This document shows, in pieces, positions 54,766-64,000 of a stretch of 64,000 bases of DNA. Position 1 is the stretch's first letter. Each line of letters starts with the position of its first letter. The DNA comes from Phoronis australis (lineage: Eukaryota > Phoronida > Phoronidae), in assembly GCA_002633005.1 (NCBI GenBank), contig NMRA01000333.1, positions 405,126-469,125 of the forward strand, written 5' to 3'. The notes beneath the pieces are model-generated. The model made no database searches, was not told the DNA's origin, and worked only from the letters and a program-made list of their open reading frames with translations. The position numbers and the translations under genes were made by a program.

Positions 54766-57700
54766 CTAAAAGTAGAAAAGAATATATTGTATGAATATTT
54801 TTCTCTCCATTCTCTTGTGTGCAGCTCAACTTACATGGCTCTGCCCTTTCCCTGTGCCCACTTAACTCATTCGACCCTGACCACCATATGGTATAAATTG
54901 CTTAGTGGCTTGGCTGAGCTGTGGAATGTCTACCCCCTTGAAGTCGGAGGGTATTTCACTCAGAACTAGGTCACAAGCACTCCACTTAATTAAAACCTCG
55001 TTACTATGTCATCAATACACATATACTTACCAAATTTTCAGCAATAAATCTTGAGTAAATGAGCTTTGTGTTGATGTAAAATTTATCCAAGTTTAACACT
55101 GATAAAGGGTTGAACAAGCAGTTTTATTTTCGTTTTCCAGAAACAAAGACGTTTGTTTACAAATAATCCATTTAAATTTCCAGAAAACATGTCGGGAAAG
55201 TTTTCTGTGAGGCATATATTCATTATAATCCAGGACACTGAAATTTGTATCTAAATCTGACTACTCAGTGCCATCAGTATCCACACTATCATATCCATAA
55301 TCATTGAAGTCTATATCTAAATGTGACCAGTGTCATCAGTATCCACACTATCATATCCATAATCATTGAAGTCTATATCTAAATGTGACCAGTGCCGTCA
55401 GTATCCACACTATCATATCCATAATCATTGAAGTCTATATCTAAATGTGACCAGTGTCATCAGTATCCACACTATCATATCCATAATCATTGAAGTCTAT
55501 ATCTAAATGTAAACAGTGCCATCAGTATCCACACTATCATATCCATAATCATTGAAGTCTATATCTAAATGTGACCAGTGTCATCAGTATCCACACTATC
55601 ATATCCATAACCATTGAAGTCTATATCTAAATGTGACCAGTGCCATCAGTATCCACACTATCATATCGATAATCATTGAAGTCTATATCTAAATGTGACC
55701 AGTGTCATCAGTATCCACACTATCATATCCATAACCATTGAAGTCTATATCTAAATGTGACCAGTGCCATCAGTATCCACACTATCCTCCTTAATAAAAA
55801 CTCTTAAGAACTGTGAGGGAAGCAGAGATGATATCGGTGTCATACCAAGGCAGTATTTCAAGTGAACACAGTGCTGGTGACAGAGTAGAATGTTCCAAGT
55901 AACTGGACATTTTGTTATTGTAATCTGGTCAGTTCCAGCAAAATAAACAGGGACACCCTAGCAAATGATTAAGTGCTGACAGCAATGTTATGTAATACCA
56001 ATTAGACTCAAATTCAGAGCAATTAGCTCCAATGTAGTCTTCAAATCAAACAAACATGCTATATTTCTTGAAAAAACTTCTCTATCTTTCAAAAGTTACA
56101 ACAACCACTACAAAGTTAAGATGTTTCCTGGTTTTCCTTGAATTGATAATTAGCTTGTGAAGCAATGGTTCTAAAGTCCAGAAATAACAGCCAATAGGCA
56201 TTAACTTCACAAACAACAAGTTAATACAGAGTCTGGTGTCTCAATCCTCATTGGATAGAAAACTGGGAATAGCCCATACATATTTAAACTTAAACCAATA
56301 AATTGCTGCCTTCTATCCCTCCTGAAGGCGTGATCCGCCTGTGAGATACATTGTTTAGATAACGCCTCCAGACGGCATCAGGCCCTGAGTGAAAACAAAC
56401 AGTCACGCCATATGGCAGGATCAGGGAAGAATGAGTTAAGAGTACATGCCCACTTAAGTGTACGTGCTCACTTAGGAGTACAAGCTCACCTAACTGAACT
56501 AGTCCGTTTTGACCTATTTTTCTTCCACCAACTTCCCTTTTCCCCATATCAGTTGGCACTCACCTTGGGTGTACCTGTCTTTGGTCGACCCTTTCTTCTC
56601 TCAGCCTTTTCCCGCTCCTCAAGTTCAAGGTTTTCACGTTCAATCAAGGTGATGAGTGTGTTACAACGCCTCTGTAACTCCTGCAATGAATGACTTTGTA
56701 TACACGTGCAATTCACTTCTATATCTTCAATTTTTATTTACCTTTGTCCAAAAATTATCCTCTTCAAGACCATCTGTACATGAATCGAGGACTATGTCTT
56801 TTAAAGCTACATTTCATCCAGTTTAGCTGACCAAAACTATTATCCAAATGTACCTCTTACACAAACTTGGTCTCATAATGTGGCTTACCATCATAGAATT
56901 CTATTTCCAATACAAACAAGAACATTACAACTATGAGTGACTCAAGAAAATAACTCAGAGGTTATTGGGGTTGGTCAACCCTAAATTGTAAATTTGAAAA
57001 TGGCATTGCTTGTGACTTGAGCTGGTAATCCTACAGCACAATAAGGAATACTACGAGACCTAATTGGATTTTCGTTTTTTTTGCCAGCTCAACACACTGC
57101 ATAAAAAACAAGCCCACTATGTTCAACATTTAGTGCCACAGACACATCAGTCATTTTAAGAAATCTCATCTGTTGATGACAGTGAACGACAAGCATCTTT
57201 AACCATCTAAATATGCTAGGGACTGCTCAATTCTAATCATGCTCTGGGAAATATGGGAAATACCGTCGCGTAAGATTGGAAGCTTCCCCTATAACCTAGG
57301 GAAGAGTGTACACACCACAAAATTGCAGCTAATTGCCAATTTCTATAAATGCCTGACATGTTCACCACTTTGGACTCTGATGATAATTTTGGGGTCTAAT
57401 TTTAATTTCTTAAAAATCACAATACACTCTCAACAGTCAAGTACTTGAAGAAAATGAACATAGCTAAGACATTAAGAAAAATGAACATAGCTAGGACATG
57501 AAGAAAAATGAACATAGCTAGGACATGAAGAAAAAATAACATAGCAAGGACATGAAGAAAAATGAATACAGTTAGGACATGAAGAAAAATGAACATAACT
57601 AAGACATGAAGAAAAATGATTAGAGCTAGGACATGAAGAAAAAAGATTATAGCTAGGACATGAAGAAAAATGAATATAGTTAGGACATGAAGAAAAATGA

Positions 57701-60700
57701 ACATAACTAAGACATGAAGAAAAATGATTAGAGCTAGGACAGGAAGAAAAAAGATTATAGCTAGGACATGAAGAAAAATGAACGTAGCTAGGACATGAAG
57801 AAAAATGAAAATAACTAAGACATGAAGAAAAATGAACATAACTAAGATATGAAGAAAAATGAACATAACTAAGACATGAAGAAAAATGAACATAACTAAG
57901 ACATGAAGAAAAATGATTAGAGCTAGGACATGAAGAAAAATGAACATAGCTAGGACTAGAAAAATAAACAGATCTAGGACATGAAGAAAAATGAACATAG
58001 CTAGGACATGAAGAAAAATGAACATAGCTAGAACAAGAAAAATGGTAGGAGATCAGGGAAGGCTACTCTGATGAATTCTGTATCATATAGTCTGAATACT
58101 CTTGGACTGTACTGTACTGTGGTCACCAGGTATCTATTAATGACATTATCTTGTTTCTATCTATTATGCTAAGAGCAAGGACCGCTGAGCTTAGTAATCT
58201 GTACACTTAATGTAATGCACATATACAAACCATCATTTCCACCTACTACTCCAAAAACAAGGGCCGCTAAGCTTTGTTTTTCTATTAAGTAATCTGTCCA
58301 CTACATCTAACGCGTATATACAAACCATAGCAGTCCTGGACTTGATGAACCAATCAAAGCGGAACTGAGGTGACTGACGAACAGCTGTCCTCAGCTCATC
58401 GTAAACATTCTCCTTGTCAAAACCCAACTTGTGAAGCATGCAAACCAGGAACCTGTCCTCCTCCTCCGTGTAGTTCTTGCCTTTGTTGGTACCATACTGA
58501 ATACGAAGCTGATGGAAAGGGGCCTTGCAACGACTCATCTAATGCAGAAGAAAGTATAAGTCATGTTGTGTTTGTACAAGAAGACAAAGAACAAATTCCA
58601 CAGTTATCTGACAAGCGGGTAACTCTTACAGCACTGATGCAAAGTACAACAACTGAATACGGGGATCTACTACTGCACTGCTGATATGTTTCAGATGCAG
58701 TTGTCAGCTGGGAAATATATGGTGCATCCTTCAATCTAGTGTGTTATGTAATCCACGTTATTTTTAATGTTCAACTGAACCATGACAAAACTAAGTTTTG
58801 TACTGAATTAGGTAATCATCTATTGCTCACAATAAGTGTTCCCTAAACCATGTCAGTCATCAGCACAAAGCCATCTCTACCTTCATGTCCAGTGCTCTCT
58901 TGATGCCCACGCGGCGCTGAATCTTGGCTTCCCCTCTCTCAATCTGTGCCATGATTCGCTCAATGTCCTGCAGTTCATTACAACGTTCCCAGAATACACT
59001 GGAGTACTCCATCACCTGTAGGTGAGAAATGTAGAATGAACCAGAAGAATGAGACCATGTGAGTCAGGATCTAACATAACACAAAATAAAACAGCACTAA
59101 GTGCGTATGTGTAATTGTAAATAGAGAAATACACAAAGTCTACAAACTGTGTCAGGTAGACACTAATCAAAAAGTACGAGTTGTTTTAAAACACGACTTT
59201 CAAGAAATTGAGCAAATAAACATAATCTACACACGTGTGTATAGAGAGAAACTCTTGATAATAGATCTTTTACGAGAAAAGAAGCAAGATCGATTTTTGT
59301 CTCATTTCCCCGACGTCATGGCGCAAACCTGATACATCACAATGAGGTTTGTAAGACCTCAGGCTGGTTTTCTAAATGAAAAGCTATAAATCTTCCACAA
59401 GGTTATGCAAACAGATAGTGATTTTGTCCTATTCAGTTGGAAAACCTAAAACAGCTCTATTTGGCATATGAACTTTTATCTCCATCAACCTACCTCCTCG
59501 GGGGTTTTTCCCTCCACATCTTTAGATATACTGTCCAAGTCATCTCGACCAAACTTCTCATTGGCCTTAATGAATTGATTGAAGTCTCTTTTACTCCAGT
59601 TAGTGAAACCCTTTTTAAAAAACAAAAAATATGTAACAGCCATTAACATGACCTTTTGATGGCCCAAAAGTAAGACAAATGATCAACAAGGACTACGTGG
59701 CGTATTCCTGATATAGTAGGCACCAATTAAAATACTATAAAAAATCAATTGCAGGTGGTCTGGTACACGTTGTACCAGACATGCGCAGATCGCACCATTG
59801 CACTGATCACCTGAAACTATTTTTGTGCTTTAGCCTGTGTCACACACGTCAATACTGCTTTTTACTGTACAAATATTCACCACCATCAATTCACATGTTT
59901 GAGAATTTAATCCCCAGCACAACACACAAAGTGTATAATATTCAACAGATGAAATACATGAACTTTCGCGGGCCACTAACTGTCATGACAAGGAAATGGT
60001 ATTTTTTTCATGATTACTTTTGCCGTGCACTGTACCTGTTTCAAGAGGTCTTCCTTTTCAGCCACCTCTTCATCATTCAAAGGTTCTGAATCGTCAATCA
60101 ACTTTTGTTCTTCCTTACGAACCTTCTCAGCATCTGAGCCCAGGTCGGGATTCTTGGGAACCTGTCAGTAGTGTGCAAATATGACAATATTTAAGTGCTG
60201 TACTTTATGGTCGTATTATGCTGAGTACTACAACAGGATAAATGTGGCTAACTTCAAAAATAAGTCCAGACAAAAATGGAGCAATTCAAGTAAAAATAAC
60301 ACCTCTAAAGATCATTCTTACCAAAATATTACCACAGCAAATGACTGTCATAAAAATAAACTAAAAAGGTTTGACACTTGCCACAGAGTGAAATGGGATG
60401 TCCCAAGGTAATAGTCATGTAACCGAAACAGTTACTTTAAAGGAGCATGCCACCCAAAAAACAACCTAATTTGTATCAATTTAGATCGAGTAGTTCTACT
60501 CCATAACGACACATACGGTTGTGTTACCTGACATCTGACGGCAGACGGAGGTGTTGAAATTATCCAATGACGTCATCGGTTTCACACGCAGTCCGTTCAG
60601 CAGTTCACAACACGGGTACTGGTGTCAGCTTATCGCTTGAAGTCATCGTTTAACACCAATAAATCATCAAACTTTGATGTAAAACCCTTAAAAATACACC

Positions 60701-63194
60701 GAGTTCTTATAAAAACGTGTTGTTTCATTTCGCTCTTACGGATTTATTGGTATTTGGACACACCGTAGCCTACAAAGTTCGGCAGGCCAATAAGGTTCGT
60801 AGCAAGAGTTTGGGGTCTGTTCGGAGATAATTTCGAAGTATTTTCCGTGAGATACAGACAGGACAACCTAGATCTGTGTTGTTTAGAATTGTGGTTTTTG
60901 AGTTCTAAACACGCAAAACACTTGTTCTCCTGGCCCGCATTACAGCATTCTGTCGTTCAGTAACTTTTCCAGACGTGAGGGGTGCTGAACGTGTGATAAC
61001 ATCTGGCTCCTTTGTTAACTGCCCAGCTCAGTCCTTTGTCCCGTATGATAACAAGCAGGCCAATTATCTCCCAGGCTTCAAAGGAAACGTATGGTGGTTG
61101 CATGCTATTACCGAACGCGTATTCACAACACAGTCAAACCCAGTGCGTTGGTAATCCATTTGGTCAGAACAGACTGTCTCAAATTCTGTTGAAGTTGGGC
61201 GATTTTGGTGATTCAAAAACGGAACATGATCAGCATTTGACAAGGAATTCAATTCAGAAATGCTATTGGTTTAAGCTCAAATATGTTATAACTTAACTTT
61301 CAATTTTATCAGCCCAGCCTAGTCAGGCTAGATACGATCTGATCGGAGATAAGAGCGATTAACGAACAAAAGAGCGCAGGCCCTCCAACCATAAAAGCCA
61401 GAATGGAGTTAATCAGTCGTGTAAGGTATTGGCTACGGGGGTAAACTTCCCAACTTGTTGTTTGGCTATAGAATCGAACAAGTTGGGAGCAACAGGATGT
61501 CGCCGTCATGGATCAGGCCCGTCGCGGCCGGCCGGCCGGGATTGACTCGTTATCCCGGCCAGTGGCTCGGAAACTGATCAGACATCACGAACATAAACCA
61601 GCCAAAGTTCAGTGGAAACTAAACTTCCAGTCAAGAAAATACTATACTAGTGAGCCAAAGTAATGTGCACCTGATTATTGGTGAATTAGCCACGAAACAG
61701 AACGTTCAGTAATAAACGCCAAAAGGCAACTCGCAATCCCGACTTAGGACGAGCTAGAGCTCATCAGTCCCGACTTTGCAGGTGGATCGTTAAGTTTTAC
61801 AGGTTATCAATTCAAACAGGAATACAGTGATGAAGAAATACTAGAGAGGCGCCGTGAACAAGCTCAGACAACGGAACGTATGGAGTTATTTGGTAAGCCG
61901 GCATTCGTCAGGCACCGTGGACGTCTGCAGGCCACAGACACGGAGATGTTTCACAGCCTCATACTTGCTATTTACATTTCATTCTTCACTACCATGAGCC
62001 ACTTCCTAAGCATTTCGGACTCTCGAGGAAGTAAAAAAAAAAACGGTATACCCGCTTTCCTCGCAGCTGCTTAATTCAGACAAGCGGGAACGATGCACCG
62101 CAATATAGCGGCATTCACTCTGCATATGAACCACTGACGTCGCTAGCGTCGTTTCTCACCTTCCTTACAGGTTAACGCGACACCTCTTGGCAAGATAAGG
62201 TCGACCGTATGCGAGGCGATGTGGATATAGACCGATTAAGACAGCAAAAAAGACTATTTAAATTGGGTGGCATTCTCCTTTAAGTTCTTATTGCTGCACT
62301 GTAAGAATCCAGAAGGCTGCAAATTCCAATAACAACATGACAGTACCTAGATTGTTACACAAGTGAAAGATTTATTTCCCTTAAAAAATTAACAGAAGTT
62401 ATGCTTTACTAGGTTCACGCGACCAATGTGAGGGTGTGAGAACCTAATGTTCATTTCCCTACCCTGTATCCAATTATCTTCCTGTAGTTGTATATCTCCT
62501 GATCCAGCAGTTCAAACAACCTGGGAGGGAAGAACTGAAAGTCCTGAACATTGGGCTGTTTGGGCGGACGTGGAGCCTGTAATGGGAGAGAGTGCAAACA
62601 CTTGTCAATTACTGCTTTTAACCGAATTTTTCAAAGTGTTTTACCAGTCTCTATGTTGTCTTATTTTAAACAGTCTCAACACATGTCATTTTTAACTTGT
62701 CATTTACTGTGACTGTTGTGAATATACCACGTTTATCCGATCTTGAATTATTGCCAAATGTGAGTCACAGGTAATGCGTAGATACTACACTCTCTAATGT
62801 TACATTCTCTTGCTACTCAAGGAAACGCAATTACAACATGGTAAGGAATAAAAGGTTTACTTTGATTTTTTTTCTTTAGCTAAATAGGGCGAAATGCAGC
62901 TCAGCTTTTTTCACCAATTCCGGTTGAATGTGTAGTATCAGCTGTTCTTACCTTTGGAGCTTTTGGCTCATTAACCCTGAGTGCCTCCCTAAAGTAAGCG
63001 TCTACAGCGTAGTTGGCCTTTCGCTCACGCTTGGGCGGTTCAATCCAGTGGCCAATAGCGCCTCCTAGCTTCTGTTTCTCTCGGTAGTCTTCTCCTTCAA
63101 ACACATACGTGCTTGTTGATTGCGGCGTGTCCAGGGTGAAGGCGCGCAGAGAACTCTCACCCATTTCATCCAGTTTCTTCTTCATCTCCTCGGT
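54700..63194 (-). CDS. SMARCA5: ISWI chromatin-remodelling ATPase (SMARCA5/SMARCA1 type), C-terminal 376 residues
   Basis: Eight minus-strand exons (63194-62952, 62576-62463, 60161-60036, 59610-59494, 59015-58881, 58538-58326, 56680-56564, 54765-54700), all phase 0 and all multiples of three, join to one frame. Seen in order: the linker after the ATPase ([16 protein letters not shown]), the HAND domain ([15 protein letters not shown] through [13 protein letters not shown]), SANT ([20 protein letters not shown] ... VFWERCNEL), SLIDE ([20 protein letters not shown] ... [20 protein letters not shown]) and a basic tail ([10 protein letters not shown]). ISWI slides nucleosomes in the nucleus; HAND-SANT-SLIDE contacts linker DNA. 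The ATPase motor must lie beyond 64000. Invertebrates usually have one ISWI, ancestral to SMARCA1 and SMARCA5, so the symbol is approximate. Confidence 0.92.
54766..56563 (-). other. SMARCA5: Last intron of the ISWI gene
   Basis: A 1.8-kb intron containing the 61-bp array (55260-55790). The rest shows nothing. Confidence 0.6.
55260..55790. repeat. 61-bp tandem array, about nine copies
   Basis: Unit 'gtcatcagtatccacactat' followed by 'catatccataatcattgaag' and 'tctatatctaaatgtgacca'. Alternate copies differ at GTCATC/GCCATC and TAATC/TAACC, so the array appears to have expanded partly as two-unit blocks. Confidence 0.92.
56564..56680 (-). CDS. SMARCA5: ISWI gene exon: end of SLIDE and charged helix
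   Basis: Encodes [20 protein letters not shown] then [22 protein letters not shown] within the basic tail is AT-hook-like. Acceptor CATTGCAG, donor gtgagt. Confidence 0.92.
56681..58325 (-). other. SMARCA5: ISWI gene intron with 27-bp array
   Basis: A 1.6-kb intron dominated by the array at 57450-58040. No other feature. Confidence 0.6.
57450..58040. repeat. 27-bp tandem array, about 22 copies
   Basis: Unit 'ctaggacatgaagaaaaatg' plus 'aacatag' with several diverged copies. Read on the minus strand it is an open frame of the nonapeptide MFIFLHVLA, an artefact of the multiple-of-three period rather than a protein gene. Confidence 0.92.
58326..58538 (-). CDS. SMARCA5: ISWI gene exon: SLIDE domain
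   Basis: Encodes 71 residues from [16 protein letters not shown] through [20 protein letters not shown] to [11 protein letters not shown]. Acceptor TGCATTAG, donor gtttgt. The ATG at the exon start is an internal methionine, not a start. Confidence 0.93.
58539..58880 (-). other. SMARCA5: ISWI gene intron
   Basis: A 342-bp intron, nothing else recognised. Confidence 0.7.
58881..59015 (-). CDS. SMARCA5: ISWI gene exon: end of SANT and spacer helix
   Basis: Encodes [20 protein letters not shown] then [20 protein letters not shown] and ALDMK (45 residues). The spacer helix links SANT to SLIDE. Confidence 0.93.
59016..59493 (-). other. SMARCA5: ISWI gene intron
   Basis: A 478-bp intron, nothing else recognised. 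Confidence 0.7.
59494..59610 (-). CDS. SMARCA5: ISWI gene exon: SANT domain, first part
   Basis: Encodes [20 protein letters not shown] then [19 protein letters not shown] (39 residues). The acceptor is weak (TTTTTTAAAAAG), but the coding match to human SANT is nearly complete. Confidence 0.92.
59611..60035 (-). other. SMARCA5: ISWI gene intron
   Basis: A 425-bp intron with a small inverted pair 'tggtctggtacacg / tgtaccagac' near 59756-59780. Otherwise nothing. Confidence 0.7.
60036..60161 (-). CDS. SMARCA5: ISWI gene exon: HAND-SANT connector
   Basis: Encodes 42 residues, [14 protein letters not shown] through [12 protein letters not shown], in phase 0. It matches the human VPRNPDLPN...EKEKLLTQ segment. 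Confidence 0.9.
60436..62283 (+). mobile_element. TIR transposon family B, copy 3, in an ISWI intron
   Basis: Starts TTTAAAGGAGCATGCCACCC and ends GGGTGGCATTCTCCTTTAA, a near-perfect terminal inverted repeat. It lies in the 60162-62462 intron, opposite the host gene. Compared with copy 2 it carries extra sequence at about 60960-61530 and lacks the P2X7-C-like segment. It retains an exon-like stretch at 61802-61891. Confidence 0.85.
61802..61891 (+). pseudogene. Exon-like remnant inside TIR copy 3
   Basis: The + frame reads [20 protein letters not shown] then [11 protein letters not shown] and ends at a gtaagc donor-like site. The aromatic then acidic then ERRRE pattern resembles the N-terminal segment often found ahead of invertebrate P2X7-C-like domains, which would fit the remnant in copy 2. 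The evidence is suggestive only. Confidence 0.4.
62463..62576 (-). CDS. SMARCA5: ISWI gene exon: HAND domain
   Basis: Encodes 38 residues, [20 protein letters not shown] then [18 protein letters not shown]. Acceptor ATTACAG, donor gtaggg. Confidence 0.92.
62577..62951 (-). other. SMARCA5: ISWI gene intron
   Basis: A 375-bp intron, nothing else recognised. Confidence 0.7.
62952..63194 (-). CDS. SMARCA5: ISWI gene exon: post-ATPase linker and start of HAND
   Basis: Acceptor TTTTCAG, donor gtaaga. Encodes 81 residues including [48 protein letters not shown] and VNEPKAPK. Confidence 0.93.
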
Positions 63195-63282
63195 CTGAAA
63201 ACATTGCAAAACGTTGTGGTGGTCCAGTAAGCAACATTGAAACAGTAGAGATTCAACAGACATCATTGAAACATGCAATGAA

Positions 63283-63575
63283 TACCTGTGCACATATCCC
63301 TTATTGTATTCATGAATATCCATGCACATATCCCTTATTGTATTCATGAATATCCATGCCCATATCCCATATTGTATTCATGAATATCCATGCCCATATC
63401 CCATATTGTATTCATGGATATCCATGTCCATATCCCTTATTGTATTCATGAATACCCGTGCATATATCCCTTACTGTATTCATGAATATCCATGCACATA
63501 TCCCATATTGTATTCATGAATATCCATGCCCATATCCCATATTGTATTCATGAATATCCATGCCCATATCCCTTA
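63283..63575. repeat. 34-bp tandem array, about eight copies
   Basis: Unit 'catgcccatatcccatattg' plus 'tattcatgaatatc', starting about 90 bp upstream of the 63194 exon acceptor in the ISWI intron. It gives artefactual open frames rich in IHEYP and IPYCIHEY. Confidence 0.9.
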
Positions 63576-64000
63576 GGGCTGTTCCAGCAAAATCTGTATG
63601 GGAGGGGGGGGAAGGCACTTTTATTTCATACCCACCGCCCGTATTTTTCATTTATTTCTCCAACCCATGACCCATAATTTTTTAATAATTTTTAATAGGT
63701 TGAAATATAAAACCCAACACTTGCAAACAAATTGCCTCCAGGAGGACCTGTTAAGAACTTAGATGACTGACAGACAAGAACTAGTTGTTTTGTCCAATAT
63801 TGTCAAAAACTAAAGTAGCCTGTGAGCAATACTTTTGGCAGCCACCATGTGTCTCTGTTCACCATGTGTCTATAATTTCAATGAACATTTTTTCATTTAT
63901 AAGGATCTATGAATCTCAAACTGTCTCCACGAACTCTTCTATACTTCTATGTCAAGTGAATATTGGAACTTGTTTATCTTACTCCTCATACTTTTTATTT
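63576..64000 (-). other. Unannotated right edge (ISWI intron)
   Basis: I found no further ISWI exon here. The preceding exon, carrying the end of the helicase C-lobe, should lie beyond the window. Confidence 0.5.

Noticed and set aside
57417-58025. 202-codon hydrophobic repeat protein on the minus strand
   Set aside because: Produced by the 27-bp intron array. There is no start or stop context and no non-repetitive domain.
63322-63677. Open frames rich in IHEYPCPYP repeats
   Set aside because: Generated by the 34-bp tandem array upstream of an ISWI exon.

Overview
This window is animal (metazoan) nuclear DNA. The genes are split by GT-AG introns of about 0.1 to 8 kb, coding density is low, and interspersed and tandem repeats are abundant. 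The protein families (UBE3A, an ISWI ATPase, NFXL1, a TRIM-type RING protein) together with expanded TIR, hAT-like, Penelope-like and Ty3-like debris suggest a non-vertebrate bilaterian such as amphioxus, a hemichordate, a mollusc or a brachiopod. I cannot name the species from sequence alone. All exon models below were built by hand from splice signals, matching intron phases and family resemblance.

Layout. 1-5.2 kb is repeat-rich: a TIR element carrying many CTCF-like motifs, a large foldback palindrome, and a truncated TIR transposon. 5.3-9.6 kb (+) is a complete three-exon gene for a 740-residue protein joining a MIB/HERC2 domain to RING, B-boxes, coiled coil and an NHL-like propeller. 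11-14 kb holds a 41-bp tandem array and a TIR element with a decayed P2X7-C-like coding remnant. 14.7-20.7 kb (-) holds the first five coding exons of an NFXL1-like gene (243 residues, ending at a good splice donor, with no further exon recognised). Its introns contain several tandem arrays, including a 24 x 24-bp array. 20.7-32.9 kb is mostly intergenic, with Penelope-like and Ty3-like remnants, one orphan candidate first exon (28.5 kb, -), and the left arm of a roughly 1.9-kb inverted repeat.

33.0-51.7 kb (+) is a complete UBE3A: 10 exon pieces, 848 residues, against 852 for human isoform 1. Its large introns contain hAT-like elements, two more CTCF-motif elements, a Penelope fragment and a solo LTR. 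The last intron is unusual: the 3' splice site plus the codons for the catalytic cysteine are duplicated five times in tandem. 52.2-53.6 kb contains a fourth CTCF-motif element. 54.7-63.2 kb (-) holds the last eight exons (376 residues: HAND, SANT, SLIDE and basic tail) of an ISWI ATPase (SMARCA5/SMARCA1 type), convergent with UBE3A. Its 5' part, including the ATPase motor, lies beyond the right edge.

How the genes relate. Three of the four recognised genes encode RING or HECT type ubiquitin-ligase-like proteins, and the fourth is a chromatin remodeller. I see no evidence that they form one pathway. The most noteworthy observations are the five-fold duplicated acceptor in UBE3A, the MIB/HERC2-TRIM fusion, and the repeat family that spreads near-consensus CTCF cores through the locus.
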